Below, one piece after another: positions 25,727 to 35,868 of a DNA stretch of 64,000 nt. Position 1 is the first letter of the stretch. Every line of letters starts with the position of its first letter. The DNA is from Alloyangia mangrovi. Its GTDB lineage: Bacteria; Pseudomonadota; Alphaproteobacteria; Rhodobacterales; Rhodobacteraceae. A program made the position numbers and the translations under genes. Where the stretch lies: NCBI RefSeq assembly GCF_002300555.2, contig NZ_NTHN02000018.1, forward strand, positions 29,515 to 93,514, in the 5' to 3' direction. The notes below the pieces were generated by a model. It was not told the origin of the DNA. It saw only the letters and a list, made by a program, of their open reading frames with translations, and did no database searches.

Positions 25727-27676
25727 GTGATGGACGACGAAGCAGACATCCAGAAAACGGCACCGAAACGTGGCTACGAGGTGATCCAGGGTTACCTGCG
25801 GACGCTGGATTCGAGCCCCGGCGTCTATCGCATGCTCGATGACCAGAGCCGGGTGCTCTACGTCGGCAAGGCGCGCAACCTCAAGGCGCGGGTGTCGAGC
25901 TACTCGCGGCCCTCGGCGCAACACTCGCGGCGGATCACCCGGATGATCTCGGACACCGCCTCGATGATGTTCCTGACCACGCGCACCGAGACCGAGGCGC
26001 TGCTGCTCGAGCAGAACCTGATCAAGCAGCTGAAGCCGAAGTTCAACGTGCTGCTGCGCGACGACAAGAGCTTTCCGAACATCCTCGTCACCACCGGGCA
26101 CGACTTCCCGCAGATCAAGAAGCACCGCGGCGCGAAGACCGAGAAGGGCGCCTACTATGGCCCCTTCGCCAGCGCCGGGGCGGTGAACCGCACGCTGACT
26201 CAGCTGCAGCGGGTGTTCCTGCTGCGCAATTGCACCGACTCGATGTTCGAGAGCCGCACGCGGCCCTGCCTGCTGTTCCAGATCCGCCGCTGCTCGGGGC
26301 CCTGCACCGGCGAGATCAGCCGCGAGGACTACGCCGAGTCGGTCGCCGATGCGCAGCGGTTCCTCTCGGGCAAGTCCACCGAGATGCAGGCGCGGCTTGC
26401 CGACCAGATGATGGCAGCCTCCGAGGCGATGGAGTTCGAGCGTGCCGCGGCGCTGCGCGACCGTATCCGGGCGCTCACGCAGGTGCAGTCGGTGCAGGGG
26501 ATCAACCCGCAAGGGGTGGAGGAGGCAGACGTCGTGGCGCTGCACCTCGAGCACGGGCAGGCCTGCGTGCAGGTCTTCTTCATCCGCTCGGGCCAGAACT
26601 GGGGCAACCGCGACTTCTATCCGCGGGTCGGCGAGGACGTGGAGGAGGCCGAGGTGCTCGAGGCCTTCCTCGGCCAGTTCTACGACAGCAAGGAGCCGCC
26701 GCGTCTGCTGCTGCTCAGCCACGAGATCGAGAACGCCGACCTGATGTCCGAGGCGCTCTCGGGCAAGCTCGGCCGCAAGGTCGAGATCGCCGTGCCGAAG
26801 CGGGGCGAGAAGGCCGAGCTGATCGAGGGCGCGGCGCGCAATGCCCGCGAGAGCCTCGCCCGGCGCATGGCCGAGACTGCGACACAGGCCAAGCTGCTGC
26901 GCGGCGTGGCCGACGCCTTTGGCCTCGACGGGCCGCCGCAGCGCATCGAGGTCTACGACAACTCGCACATCATGGGCACCAATGCGGTCGGCGGGATGAT
27001 CGTTGCCGGGCCGGATGGCTACATGAAGAACCAGTACCGCAAGTACAACATCCGCGGCGAGGAACTGGTGCCGGGCGACGACTTCGGCATGATGAAGGAG
27101 GTGCTGACGCGCCGCTTCACCCGGCTGTTGAAGGAGGACCCGGACCGCTCGAAGGGGCTCTGGCCCGACTTGCTGCTGATCGATGGCGGCGCGGGGCAGG
27201 TCTCGGCTGTCTGGGAGATCATGCAGGAGCAGGGGGTCGAGGACATCCCAATGATCGGCGTCGCCAAGGGTGTTGACCGCGACCACGGCAAGGAAGAGTT
27301 CCACCGCATCGGCACGCGGCCCTTCGCGCTGCAGCGCAACGATCCGGTGCTCTACTTCATCCAGCGCCTGCGCGACGAGGCGCACCGCTGGGCCATCGGC
27401 ACCCACCGTGCCAAGCGCGCCAAGGCGCAGATGGCCAACCCGCTCGACGAGGTGCCGGGCGTCGGCGCCGCGCGCAAGCGCGCGCTCTTGCAGCACTTCG
27501 GCTCGGCCAAGGCCGTCGCCCGGGCGAATCTGGCGGATCTCAAGGCGGTGGACGGCGTCAGCGAGGCGCTGGCCGAGCGCATCTACGACTTGCTTCCACG
27601 AGGAAGGGGTAGGGGCGAGTTTCTTCGAAGAAACGTGCAAAGCCTCGAGCTTTGTCCGCGCGGGCGGCCGCCATAG
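25727..27676 (+). CDS. uvrC: excinuclease ABC subunit C (UvrC)
   Basis: 649 residues as read. Domains in order: GIY-YIG nuclease ([21 protein letters not shown], about 27-110), UVR motif (about 210-245), RNase H-like endonuclease domain with [14 protein letters not shown] and LIDGGAGQV, and a C-terminal double helix-hairpin-helix ([14 protein letters not shown] ... [15 protein letters not shown]). UvrC makes both incisions in nucleotide excision repair. Starts GTG 25727 and ATG 25730 are adjacent; either is possible. After IYDL the last 26 residues are arginine/glycine-rich and overlap a palindromic intergenic element; an alternative frame there reads FHEEG, so the true stop may lie near 27610 with an indel in between. 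Confidence 0.94.
   Translation: MMDDEADIQKTAPKRGYEVIQGYLRTLDSSPGVYRMLDDQSRVLYVGKARNLKARVSSYSRPSAQHSRRITRMISDTASMMFLTTRTETEALLLEQNLIKQLKPKFNVLLRDDKSFPNILVTTGHDFPQIKKHRGAKTEKGAYYGPFASAGAVNRTLTQLQRVFLLRNCTDSMFESRTRPCLLFQIRRCSGPCTGEISREDYAESVADAQRFLSGKSTEMQARLADQMMAASEAMEFERAAALRDRIRALTQVQSVQGINPQGVEEADVVALHLEHGQACVQVFFIRSGQNWGNRDFYPRVGEDVEEAEVLEAFLGQFYDSKEPPRLLLLSHEIENADLMSEALSGKLGRKVEIAVPKRGEKAELIEGAARNARESLARRMAETATQAKLLRGVADAFGLDGPPQRIEVYDNSHIMGTNAVGGMIVAGPDGYMKNQYRKYNIRGEELVPGDDFGMMKEVLTRRFTRLLKEDPDRSKGLWPDLLLIDGGAGQVSAVWEIMQEQGVEDIPMIGVAKGVDRDHGKEEFHRIGTRPFALQRNDPVLYFIQRLRDEAHRWAIGTHRAKRAKAQMANPLDEVPGVGAARKRALLQHFGSAKAVARANLADLKAVDGVSEALAERIYDLLPRGRGRGEFLRRNVQSLELCPRGRPP
27619..27654. repeat. 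double-hairpin element, copy 1
   Basis: A perfect 16-base palindrome GTTTCTTCGAAGAAAC (27619-27634) is followed by CAAAGC/GCTTTG (27638-27643 and 27649-27654). A related structure with the same TTCGAA, six-base spacer, TGCAAA order occurs at 41404. It overlaps the apparent uvrC end. Confidence 0.6.
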
Positions 27677-27734
27677 TTTATCTGCCACGGCGTCTCTGCT
27701 ATAGGGGCGCCAGATCTACCCAAGGAGAGAGGCC

Positions 27735-28676
27735 ATGGCCCACAAGGTGTTCATCGACGGCGAGGCTGGCACGACCGGTCTGCAGATCCGCGAGCGGCTC
27801 GAGCAGCGCGCGGACATCACGCTCGTTCAGGTGGACCCGGCCCGACGCAAGGATGCCGGCGCGCGCTCCGAGGCGCTGGCCGAGGCCGATGTGGCCATTC
27901 TCTGCCTGCCCGACGATGCCGCCCGCGAGACCGTGGCACTGGCCGCGCCGCATGGCACGAAGATCATCGATGCTTCGACCGCGCATCGCGTCGCCGAGGG
28001 CTGGGTCTTCGGCTTTGCCGAGATGGCCGAGGGGCAGCGCGACGCGATCGCCAGTGCCCAATACGTGTCGAATCCCGGCTGCTGGTCGACCTGCGCTATC
28101 GCGCTCATCCGCCCGCTGGTCGGCGCGGGGCTGATCGACCCGGCCTCGGCCCCGGCGATCTCGGGCGTCTCGGGCTACACTGGCGGCGGCAAGGGCATGA
28201 TCGCCGAGTACGAGAACGGCGAAGTGGACGGCTCGTTCCTCTACGGCGCCTCGCAGGGCCACAAGCACCTGCCGGAGATCGTCAAGCACGGGCTGCTGAG
28301 CGCGGTGCCGGTCTTCGTTCCCTCGGTGGGGGCCTATGCGCAGGGTATGGCGGTGGCGGTGCAGCTGCCGGGCATGGGCGCGGACGGCGTCGCCGCAGCG
28401 GAGGCTGCGCTGAAGACCGCCTACGCCGGCGAACGCTTCGTGTCGGTGGTCGATGCCTCGGTTCACGAGCCGCGGGTCATGCCGCAGCGGCTGAACGGCA
28501 CCAACGCGCTGGAGCTCTCGGTGCACGGCAACCCGGCGACGGGGGCTGTGACGCTGATGGCTGTGCTCGACAACCTCGGCAAGGGCGCCTCGGGTGCCGC
28601 GGTGCAGAACCTCAACATCATGCTCGGCTGTGACGAGGCGGCGGGGCTCGAGGCGGGGACCGCGGCGGCGGCCTGA
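27735..28676 (+). CDS. argC: N-acetyl-gamma-glutamyl-phosphate reductase, type 2
   Basis: 313 residues, the short type-2 form. The catalytic cysteine is C116 in [13 protein letters not shown]; the N-terminal NADP loop is [10 protein letters not shown]. It reduces N-acetylglutamyl-5-phosphate to the semialdehyde in arginine/ornithine synthesis. ATG 27735 is preceded by AAGGAGAGAGG. It is a single gene here, 58 bases after uvrC, and no other arg genes are adjacent. It faces ychF across a repeat and a terminator. Confidence 0.94.
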   Translation: MAHKVFIDGEAGTTGLQIRERLEQRADITLVQVDPARRKDAGARSEALAEADVAILCLPDDAARETVALAAPHGTKIIDASTAHRVAEGWVFGFAEMAEGQRDAIASAQYVSNPGCWSTCAIALIRPLVGAGLIDPASAPAISGVSGYTGGGKGMIAEYENGEVDGSFLYGASQGHKHLPEIVKHGLLSAVPVFVPSVGAYAQGMAVAVQLPGMGADGVAAAEAALKTAYAGERFVSVVDASVHEPRVMPQRLNGTNALELSVHGNPATGAVTLMAVLDNLGKGASGAAVQNLNIMLGCDEAAGLEAGTAAAA

Positions 28677-28692
28677 TCCTCCGGCGGGAGAA

Positions 28693-28753
28693 GGGGGCTC
28701 TGCCCCCGCCGCGCTGCGCGCGACTCCCCCGGGATACTTGGACCTAGAAGAAA
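28693..28753. repeat. dispersed intergenic element, copy C (reverse orientation)
   Basis: Core on the minus strand TTTCTTCTAGG ... AGTATCCCGGGGG (28726-28753), with hairpin GGGGGC/GCCCCC at 28693-28707. It sits in the convergent gap between argC and ychF and may act as the argC terminator. Confidence 0.8.
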
Positions 28754-28810
28754 GCGAGAGGCGCGGCCCGGTCGGGCGGCGCCTTTTTCCTTGGGGGCGG
28801 CCTCGGCAAA

Positions 28811-28841
28811 GAAAAACGCGGCGCCCTTTCGGAGCGCCGCG
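28811..28841 (-). terminator. Rho-independent terminator after ychF
   Basis: CGCGGCGC (28817-28824) pairs with GCGCCGCG (28834-28841); on the minus strand TTTTTC follows directly. Confidence 0.88.
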
Positions 28842-28868
28842 CGTCTGTCTTTCAGCCTGATGGTCGGA

Positions 28869-29966
28869 TCAGGTGTTGAACAGGAAATGCAGGACGTCAC
28901 CGTCCTTGACCACATAGGTCTTGCCCTCGGCGCGCATCTTGCCCGCTTCCTTGGCGCCCTGTTCGCCCTTGTTGGCGATGTAATCGTCATAGGCGATGGT
29001 CTCGGCGCGGATGAAGCCACGCTCGAAATCGCCGTGGATCACCCCGGCGGCCTGCGGCGCCGCGGTGCCCTGCTTGATGGTCCAGGCGCGCGCCTCCTTG
29101 GGGCCGACGGTGAAATAGGTCTCGAGGTGCAGCAGCTCGTAACCGGCGCGGATGAGGCGGTCGAGACCGGCTTCCTCGAGGCCCAGCTCCGACAGGAACA
29201 TCTCGGCTTCCTCGGCGTCGAGCTGGCTGATCTCTTCCTCGATCTTGGCGGAGATCACCACGTGGCTGTTGCCCTGCGCGGCGGCCATCTCGGCGACCTT
29301 CTGCGACAGCGCGTTGCCGGTGGCAGCCTCGGACTCGTCTACGTTGCAGACGTAGAGCACCGGCTTGGAGGTCAGCAGCTGCAGCATGCGCCACTGCTTC
29401 ATATCCTCGGCATCGACCTCGACAAGGCGTGCCGGCTTGCCCTGCTCGAGCATCGCCATGGCGTCCTTCATCAGGCGTTCCTGCTGGACCGCCTCCTTGT
29501 CACCGCCGCGCACCTTGCGCACGATGTTCTGCAGGCGCTTCTCCAAGCTTTCCATGTCGGCGATGATCAGCTCGGTCTCGATGGTCTCGGCGTCCGAGAC
29601 CGGGTCGACGCGGCCGTCGACGTGGGTGACGTCGTCATCCTCGAAGCAGCGCAGCACATGGGCGATGGCGTCGGTCTCGCGGATGTTGGCGAGGAACTGG
29701 TTGCCGAGGCCCTCGCCCTTCGACGCGCCCTTCACCAGGCCGGCAATGTCGACGAAGGTCATCCGGGTGGGGATGATCTGCTTCGAGCCGGCGATCTCGG
29801 CCAGCGTGTCGAGCCGCGGGTCGGGCACGGCCACGTCACCGACGTTGGGCTCGATCGTGCAGAAGGGGAAGTTGGCCGCCTGTGCGGCGGCGGTCTTGGT
29901 CAGGGCGTTGAACAGGGTCGATTTGCCCACGTTGGGCAGACCCACGATCCCCATGCGAAATCCCAT
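28869..29966 (-). CDS. ychF: redox-regulated ATPase YchF (Obg-like)
   Basis: 365 residues. G1 loop GLPNVGKST (residues 9-17), the switch region FVDIAGLVKGASKGEGLGNQFL, and a C-terminal TGS domain ending VVKDGDVLHFLFNT. YchF hydrolyses ATP in preference to GTP, binds ribosomes and modulates oxidative stress responses. ATG 29966 is set by homology and AAGGAGCAC upstream; the open frame extends 23 codons further without homology. A MATE transporter gene lies 43 bases upstream on the same strand. Confidence 0.96.
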   Translation of the reverse strand: MGFRMGIVGLPNVGKSTLFNALTKTAAAQAANFPFCTIEPNVGDVAVPDPRLDTLAEIAGSKQIIPTRMTFVDIAGLVKGASKGEGLGNQFLANIRETDAIAHVLRCFEDDDVTHVDGRVDPVSDAETIETELIIADMESLEKRLQNIVRKVRGGDKEAVQQERLMKDAMAMLEQGKPARLVEVDAEDMKQWRMLQLLTSKPVLYVCNVDESEAATGNALSQKVAEMAAAQGNSHVVISAKIEEEISQLDAEEAEMFLSELGLEEAGLDRLIRAGYELLHLETYFTVGPKEARAWTIKQGTAAPQAAGVIHGDFERGFIRAETIAYDDYIANKGEQGAKEAGKMRAEGKTYVVKDGDVLHFLFNT

Positions 29967-30009
29967 GTCGTGCTCCTTGGCTCGGGCTTGGCGTATGATC
30001 GCGCCGCTT

Positions 30010-31395
30010 CTAGTCGCCGTCCGCGCCCCTTGCAAGCGCGAGCCCGGACAGATGCGGCACCTGGCGGTGCCAGAAGCGCCAGTAGAGCAGCACCGAGGCC
30101 AGTCCGAGGCCGAGGCTCAGCCCCATCCACACGCCGCCGGCGCCGAAGCCGAGCGGGAAGCCGAGCACATAGGCCACAGGCATGCCGACCAGCCAGTAGG
30201 AGATGGCGGCGATCAGCATCGGCGCGCGGGTGTCCTTCATCCCGCGCAGCACGCCGAGCACGATCACCTGGATCGAGTCGACCAGCTGGAAGACCGCGGC
30301 CATGGCCAGAAGCAGCGTGCCGAGGCGCAGGATCTCTGCGCGGTGCGGATCCTCCGCCGAGAGGAAGAGGCTGATCAGCTGCTCGGGGATGCCGAGAAAG
30401 AGAACGACTGTCACCACGACAATGCCCAGCGACAGCGTCTGCGCTGCCACCGTGCCGCGGGTGAGGAAGGACAGATCGCTGCGCCCCATGGCCTGGCCGG
30501 CGCGCACCGTGGCGACATTCGACAGGCCGAGGTGCATCATGAAAATCGCGCCCGAGAGCTGCATGGCGATGCCATGCGCCGCAAGCGGCACCGTGCCGAG
30601 CCAGCCGACCATCACCGCGGTCGCGGCAAAGAGTGCGACCTCAGCGAGCGTGGTCAGCCCGATCGGCCAGCCAAGGCTGAAGACCTCGCGCAGCATTTCC
30701 ATGTCGGGGCGCCAGAAATGGAACCAGATTTGATGCTCGGGCAGGCGTAGCCGCGCGTAGACGATGACGCCCGCCAAGGCCGCGCTGTGGGCGCAGAGCG
30801 AGGCGATGGCGGCCCCGGTGATACCGAGTTCGGGCGCGCCCCAGTTGCCGAAGATCAGCGCGTAATTCGCGAGGCCGTTCACCAGCGCGGCGATGACGGT
30901 GATCCAGAGCACGGCGCGGGTGTGCTCGAGCGCGGCGAGGTAGCTCTTGAAGACCATGACACCGAGCGCCGGCAGCAGCCCGACACCGGCGATGCGCAGG
31001 TAGGTCTGGGCGTTGGCGGCGACGAGCTCGGTCTGGCCGAGCAGCAGCAGCAGCGGCTTGGCGAACCAGAAGAGCGGCAGCGCCAGCAGGAAGAAGCCGG
31101 TCGAAAGCCAGAGCGCCATGCGCGCGGTGCGGCGCACGTGCATTTCGTCGCCGCGCGCGGCGTATTGCGCCACCATCGGCATGACCGCGAAGGCAAAGCC
31201 CGAGCCGAAGAGGAAGAGCACCGAGAAGACCGTCATCGACAGGCTGAGCGCCGCAAGCTCTGGCACCCCGTAGCGGCCCATCATCACCGTGTCGGTGAGC
31301 CCGATGGACAGCTGCGCCAGATGGCCGCCGATCAGCGGCAGCCCCATCGCCAGAACGGCGCGAATGTGGGCGGAATAGGGGAGCACTTGCGACAT
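30010..31395 (-). CDS. MATE-family multidrug efflux transporter (NorM-like)
   Basis: 461 residues with twelve predicted helices in two MatE repeats (first GLPLIGGHLAQLSIGLTDTVMMGRYG, second GWPIGLTTLAEVALFAATAVMVGWLG). NorM-type proteins export cationic drugs in exchange for Na+ or H+. ATG 31395 is the first methionine of the family start; a TGTCGC palindrome precedes it. It lies upstream of ychF and may share a transcript with it. Confidence 0.92.
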   Translation of the reverse strand: MSQVLPYSAHIRAVLAMGLPLIGGHLAQLSIGLTDTVMMGRYGVPELAALSLSMTVFSVLFLFGSGFAFAVMPMVAQYAARGDEMHVRRTARMALWLSTGFFLLALPLFWFAKPLLLLLGQTELVAANAQTYLRIAGVGLLPALGVMVFKSYLAALEHTRAVLWITVIAALVNGLANYALIFGNWGAPELGITGAAIASLCAHSAALAGVIVYARLRLPEHQIWFHFWRPDMEMLREVFSLGWPIGLTTLAEVALFAATAVMVGWLGTVPLAAHGIAMQLSGAIFMMHLGLSNVATVRAGQAMGRSDLSFLTRGTVAAQTLSLGIVVVTVVLFLGIPEQLISLFLSAEDPHRAEILRLGTLLLAMAAVFQLVDSIQVIVLGVLRGMKDTRAPMLIAAISYWLVGMPVAYVLGFPLGFGAGGVWMGLSLGLGLASVLLYWRFWHRQVPHLSGLALARGADGD

Positions 31396-31432
31396 ATTTT
31401 GGCTTTAGGAGGCAGCGGGGCTTCGCGCAACC

Positions 31433-32362
31433 TCAGAGTGAGCGGAGCAGCAATTGCCCTGCCAGGAGTGTGACCAAAGCGCCCGCCGCGGCCTCGAGCA
31501 GAGCCAGCGCACGGAGGGTGCCGGGCCCCGTGGCGAGCCGGCTCAGCGCGCCTTCGCGCAGGGTGACCGAGGCGAGGGCGACCACCAGCGTCACGCTGGC
31601 GGTGCCGAGGCCCATGGCAAAGGCGCCGAGGATGCCGGCACCGGCGATGCCCATGCGCCAGGTCAGGATCAGCAGGAAGAGCGCTCCGGTGCAGGGGCGC
31701 AGGGCAATGGCCCCGATCAGCAGCAGCGCGTCGCGCAGCGAGTGGACCTTTCGCGCCTGCTCGAGGCTCGGGCCATGGGCATGGCCGCAGCTCGGGCAGA
31801 GGCCATCGTGGTCATGGTCATGGTCATGGTCATGGTCATGGTCATGGTCGTGACGCGGATGCGGCTCGCGCGCCGTCCAGAGCCTGCGCGCGCCGCGCAG
31901 CAGCAGCCAAACTCCGATCGCGGCGATCGCGGCGTGGCTGGCCGGGGCGAACCACTCTTCGGCTGCCGTGGTCATCCGCTCGCGGCCCCAGCCCAGAAGG
32001 CCGACCCCGGCGTAGACCAGCAGCACCGCCGCGCCCGCCTGCGCGAGGCTCGAGGCCACCGCCAGCGCCGAGAGCCGCCAGAGGGCCACCCGCCGGCCGA
32101 GCCCGTAACCGCCGATCAGCAGCTTGCCATGGCCCGGCCCCGCGGCGTGGAAGAAACCGTAGCCGAAGCAGACCGTCATCAGCGCCAGGAGCGCGCCCGG
32201 CTCACCCGCGCGCAGCGCCCGCAGGCCCCTAGCCATGGCGTTCTGCGCCTCGCGCTGGCCTTCCATCGCCAGCAGGGTGACCCGGTCCGCGCCGCCGAAG
32301 CCCCAGAGCCATATGGCAAGCCCCAGAACCACCAGCGCAGCGGCGGTCAGGAGCCGTCGCAT
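31433..32362 (-). CDS. nickel/cobalt (or zinc) transporter, NicO/RcnA-like
   Basis: 309 residues, six or seven helices. HAAGPGHGK (residues 73-80) is the NicO family signature H-x-x-G-P-G-H-x-K. Between helices lies a histidine loop (about 168-196) built of (HD) repeats followed by [10 protein letters not shown], a metal-sensing or metal-binding segment with two cysteines. Such proteins move Ni2+/Co2+ across the inner membrane, usually outward. The gene overlaps the upstream DUF1007 gene by 16 bases, a pairing common in alphaproteobacteria, so the two act together. Confidence 0.9.
   Translation of the reverse strand: MRRLLTAAALVVLGLAIWLWGFGGADRVTLLAMEGQREAQNAMARGLRALRAGEPGALLALMTVCFGYGFFHAAGPGHGKLLIGGYGLGRRVALWRLSALAVASSLAQAGAAVLLVYAGVGLLGWGRERMTTAAEEWFAPASHAAIAAIGVWLLLRGARRLWTAREPHPRHDHDHDHDHDHDHDHDGLCPSCGHAHGPSLEQARKVHSLRDALLLIGAIALRPCTGALFLLILTWRMGIAGAGILGAFAMGLGTASVTLVVALASVTLREGALSRLATGPGTLRALALLEAAAGALVTLLAGQLLLRSL
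31811..31846. repeat. hexanucleotide tandem repeat encoding the His-Asp loop
   Basis: Six perfect copies of GTCATG in a row, flanked by diverged copies, inside the NicO gene. On the coding strand they give alternating His-Asp. Slippage would change the loop by two residues without shifting frame. Confidence 0.9.
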
Positions 32363-33024
32363 GTCACCTCGATGCGGTCGGCAAAATTCCGGCCGGGTTC
32401 GATTTCGAGGAACTGGTCCTCGGGGATCTGTGCCAGCTCGGCCTGCATCTTCTGCGCCGCCGCGTCGAGGTCGGGCTTGCGCACCGTGGCGCTGCAGGGG
32501 GCGGGCAGGGTGATCGGCAGGCTGGCCTCGAAGGCGATGTAATAGGTCGGATCATAGGGCTCGATCACCAGCCCCTCGGCGGGGGCAGGGGGCACGCTAC
32601 GGCGGTGCACCGAGGTGATGCGCCCCTCGTCGATCGCGACGGAGACGAATTCGGGCGTGCCAAGCTCAAGCTTCCGGCCGCCCGAATACATGTAGAGATC
32701 CCCTTCGAAGCCCTCGTACCAATTGTCGAGATCGAAGCGCTCCAGCGCGGTCAGCTCGGCGGCGGTCAGCGCGCCGTCGCCATCGGGATCGAGCCCCATG
32801 TCCTCGAGGATCAGCAGCGAAAAGAAATCATCGTAGCGCCAGGTGACCTCGACCGAGGTGATCCGGCGTTCGGCATCGAGGTCCAGCGCCAAGCCGACAT
32901 TGGCGAACACATGAGGGTGTGCGAGCGCCGGAGCGGCAATGCAAATCCCGGCCAAGGTCGCGCAAAGCCGAGCGACTCCCCGAGGTTCGGCACAAAGGTT
33001 AAGCTTTGTTTTGCCTTGGGGCAT
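32347..33024 (-). CDS. DUF1007 family periplasmic protein
   Basis: 225 residues with a signal peptide that ends after [11 protein letters not shown]; the mature protein begins [12 protein letters not shown], the histidine-rich DUF1007 start thought to bind metal. [11 protein letters not shown] (about 95-105) resembles an EF-hand-like acidic loop. Start ATG 33024 follows AGGAAAAGG; ATG 33042 lacks a ribosome site. The family nearly always pairs with NicO transporters, and I infer a role as periplasmic metal acceptor for that pump. Upstream 33025-33090 is a short divergent promoter region shared with the DUF2461 gene. Confidence 0.88.
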   Translation of the reverse strand: MPQGKTKLNLCAEPRGVARLCATLAGICIAAPALAHPHVFANVGLALDLDAERRITSVEVTWRYDDFFSLLILEDMGLDPDGDGALTAAELTALERFDLDNWYEGFEGDLYMYSGGRKLELGTPEFVSVAIDEGRITSVHRRSVPPAPAEGLVIEPYDPTYYIAFEASLPITLPAPCSATVRKPDLDAAAQKMQAELAQIPEDQFLEIEPGRNFADRIEVTCDGS

Positions 33025-33090
33025 GCCTTTTCCTGCGCTCATGTTAGGCTGGCCATATTTGAGACATGATTCCCTTGGGAAGTTTTTTTT

Positions 33091-33723
33091 ATGGCTAGTT
33101 TGATTGATCTGACGGCGTTCGCGCCTCAGGCCCGGCGTTTTCTGACCGAACTCGAGGCAAACAATGATCGCGCGTGGTTCAGCGCCAACAAGCAGCGCTA
33201 CGACAGCGAGGTCAAGCGCCCGGCGGAACTGATGATCGCACAGCTCACCCCCGAGCTCGAGATCCTGAGCGGAGATCTGCCGAGGCCGAAACTGTTTCGT
33301 CCGCAACGCGACGTGCGCTACAGCGACGACAAGCAACCCTTTCACACCCATCTTCACGCGCTCTGGTCCCTGCCGGACGGGCGGGCCTGGTATTTCGCGT
33401 TGTCGAAGGATTACGCCACTGCGGGCGCCGGCATCCTCGGTTTCGATGGCCGGCGGATGCTGGCCTGGCAGGCGGCGTTGATGGGGCCGGAGGGCGACGA
33501 GCTGGAGCGGATCATCGCGCGCAGTGGGGCGCGGATCGATCCGGCGCCCAGCCCGGATACCGAGGTGCCGCCGGGGCCGCGCGCCGAGCTGATGCGCCGT
33601 CCGGGCTGCGTGCTCTGGCTGGATGGCCTCTACGACGAGCTGGCGCCCGACCCGGTGGCGACGCTTCTGAGCTGCTACACGCAGTTGCAGCCGCTGCAGG
33701 ACTGGCTCGGCAAACGCCTCTGA
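33091..33723 (+). CDS. DUF2461 (TIGR02453) family protein
   Basis: 210 residues. FLTELEANNDRAWFSANKQRYD is the family start, and LFRPQRDVRYSDDKQPFHTHLH the most conserved block. The family is widespread and has no established activity. Soluble, no signal. ATG 33091 follows a T-rich run; TTGGGAAG upstream is a weak ribosome site. It ends 9 bases before the end of the convergent ppk2 gene. Confidence 0.88.
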   Translation: MASLIDLTAFAPQARRFLTELEANNDRAWFSANKQRYDSEVKRPAELMIAQLTPELEILSGDLPRPKLFRPQRDVRYSDDKQPFHTHLHALWSLPDGRAWYFALSKDYATAGAGILGFDGRRMLAWQAALMGPEGDELERIIARSGARIDPAPSPDTEVPPGPRAELMRRPGCVLWLDGLYDELAPDPVATLLSCYTQLQPLQDWLGKRL

Positions 33724-33732
33724 GAGCGCCGC

Positions 33733-34707
33733 TCAGGCGCTGCTGTTCGGCCCGGGTGTGGCGCCGAGGATGTGTTCGGAGCGGTGAATGACATGCCCCG
33801 CGCCGCCGACGATGAGCGGATCGGGCAGTGTGGCGATGCGATGGTCCTTGCCGGGGTAGTCCAGCGTCGACAGGAAATGCCGCATGCAGTCCAGCCGGGC
33901 GCGTTTCTTGTCGTCGGATTTGACCACGGTCCAGGGCGCGTCGGCGGTGTCGGTATAGAAGAACATCGCCTCCTTCGCCTCGGTGTACTCGTCCCACTTG
34001 TCGAGGCTGGCCTTGTCGATGGGCGAGAGCTTCCACTGTTTTAGCGGGTCGGTCTCGCGGCTCTTGAAGCGGACCCGCTGTTCGTCGCGGGTGACCGAGA
34101 ACCAGTACTTGTAGAGCCGGATCCCCGAGCGCACGAGCATCCGCTCCAGCTCGGGCGTCTGGCGCATGAACTCGAGGTACTCATTGGGCTCGCAGAAGCC
34201 CATGACCCGCTCGACCCCGGCGCGGTTGTACCACGAGCGGTCATAGAGCACGATCTCGCCGGCGGTGGGCAGATGCTCGACATAACGCTGGAAATACCAT
34301 TGCCCGCGCTCCTGCTCGCTGGGCTTGTTGAGCGCCACGACGCGGGCATGGCGGGGGTTGAGATGCTCGGTGAAGCGCTTGATCGTGCCGCCCTTGCCGG
34401 CGGCGTCGCGGCCCTCGAACAGCAGCACGAACTTCTGCCCGGTCTCTAGTGCCCAGAGCTGCACCTTCAGCAGCTCGGCCTGCAGCCGGGCCTTTTGCGC
34501 CTCGTAGCCACGCCGGGCCATCTTCTTGGTGTAGGGGTATTCGCCGGTCTCGAAGGCGCGGCGAATCTCGTCCTGCGTCGGCCCGTGTCGATGAGCGACA
34601 TGTACCGGTGCATGTTGGGGCGCGGTCTCGGCGGGTAGGGCGGGCGCGCTGCCGGGGTCCGGTTGCGGGTCGGCGACGGGAGCGGGGGCTTTCGGCATCT
34701 CGGTCAT
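33733..34707 (-). CDS. ppk2: polyphosphate kinase 2
   Basis: 324 residues. The kinase core has Walker A FEGRDAAGKGGTIKRFTEH, the lid motif and Walker B YDRSWYNRAGVERVMGF, and the one-domain layout of PPK2 class I. It transfers phosphate between polyphosphate and (mostly) GDP or ADP. The N-terminal 40 residues are proline/alanine-rich and not conserved. ATG 34707 is uncertain: no good ribosome site precedes it and M4 or the upstream 34779 methionine remain possible. Confidence 0.92.
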   Translation of the reverse strand: MTEMPKAPAPVADPQPDPGSAPALPAETAPQHAPVHVAHRHGPTQDEIRRAFETGEYPYTKKMARRGYEAQKARLQAELLKVQLWALETGQKFVLLFEGRDAAGKGGTIKRFTEHLNPRHARVVALNKPSEQERGQWYFQRYVEHLPTAGEIVLYDRSWYNRAGVERVMGFCEPNEYLEFMRQTPELERMLVRSGIRLYKYWFSVTRDEQRVRFKSRETDPLKQWKLSPIDKASLDKWDEYTEAKEAMFFYTDTADAPWTVVKSDDKKRARLDCMRHFLSTLDYPGKDHRIATLPDPLIVGGAGHVIHRSEHILGATPGPNSSA

Positions 34708-34775
34708 GGCGGGGCACTTCGGACGTGTGACGGTTTCAGCCTGGGTTCTCAGCCTGCGCCCCGCCATGCGCCCTG

Positions 34776-35682
34776 TCAAACCCCGTGGGCCGATCCGTCC
34801 GCGAGCACGCTGCGCCAGTCGTGCGTCGGCGAAAACCCGAGCATGCGCTTGGCCTTGGCATTGCTGTAGAAGGCCTGACGCGGCTGCATCTGGCTCTTGA
34901 CCGGCACTCCGTCATAGAAGCGCGCGCGGATCACCTCGTTGTCCTGCGGCACCGCCAGGTCGTCATTGGCCACGTTGAAGAGCTGGAAGCCGAGCCCGTC
35001 CGCCTCGAGGCAGCGGCTGACCATCTGCGCCAGGTCGCGCACGTCGATATAGCCGAAGATGTTGCGCAGCCGTGGCGCGGGGTCCTCGGCATAGGCGGGA
35101 AAGTCGCGGTGATAATCCTCGATCTCGCAGACGTTGGAGATGCGCAGCCCGTAGATGTCCTGGCCCGTGCGCCGCTGGATGCCGCGCGCGGTGACCTCGC
35201 TCGCCACCTTCGAGAGCGCGTAGGCATCCTCGGGAACCACCGGGTGATCCTCGTCGATCGGCAGGTACTCGGGCTTGCGCTCGCCCCGCGCGAAGCAGAT
35301 GCCATAGGCGGTCTCGGAACTGGCGAAGACCACCTTGGGAATGCCCAGCGTCGCCGCTGCTTCCAGCACGTTGTAGGTCGAGAGCGTGTTGACCCGATAT
35401 GTCTCGCAGTCGGGCTTGATGAGGATGCGGGCGAGGGCGCCGAAATGCACCACGGCATCGAAGCTCGACGATCCGGCGGCGTCGAGCTCGTCGAAGCCCG
35501 CAAGCGAGCTCATCGCCCCCCCAGACCTGGCCGGGGTCGGTGAGATCGGTGATCAGGTCGTGCACCCCCGGGTGGCCCAGCGGCGCGAGGTCCGCGTTCA
35601 GGATGCGGTGGCCCTGGTCGGCAAGATGCCGCACCACGTGCCGCCCCGCCTTGCCGCTGCCGCCGGTGAATAGAATGCGCAT
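34776..35682 (-). pseudogene. NAD-dependent epimerase/dehydratase, frame broken at a run of seven C
   Basis: The N-terminus (MRILFTGGSGKAGRHVVRHL, start ATG 35682 after GGGAGGA) reads in one frame to VWGG, and the remaining 245 codons, beginning near MSSLAGFDELDAAG, read in another. The break is at 35516-35522, a run of seven C on the plus strand (seven G in the coding strand). With six G the protein is a continuous 301-residue extended SDR: GGSGKAG nucleotide loop, HFGALAR, and YALSK catalytic Tyr/Lys. Typical family length. It resembles uronate dehydrogenase- or UDP-sugar-epimerase-like proteins; substrate unknown. Sequencing error or true slippage cannot be told apart here. Confidence 0.82.
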
Positions 35683-35868
35683 GTCGTCCTCCCTCTCTCT
35701 CTCGGGCACAGCATTCCGGCCAAAGCCGCGAAGGTCCAGAGGGGCCATTGATTTTCACCCCATTGATTTTCCCGGGCGTATCCGGCACTGGTTTCGCGAC
35801 ATTCCGGGAGGCGCCGCGCCGCCCGCCAGAGATCCGCCAGAGACTCGCCTGCCAAGGGAAGGACCGCC

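Noticed and set aside
25490..27688. A 732-codon open frame on the minus strand opposite uvrC, and similar long frames at 23458-25335 and 20742-22565
   Set aside because: They are mirror images of GC-rich coding sequence on the plus strand, have Arg/His/Gly/Leu-biased composition and no domain signs.
31806..31853. Repeat array that might suggest a CRISPR
   Set aside because: It is a hexamer repeat inside a coding region with no spacers and no cas genes.
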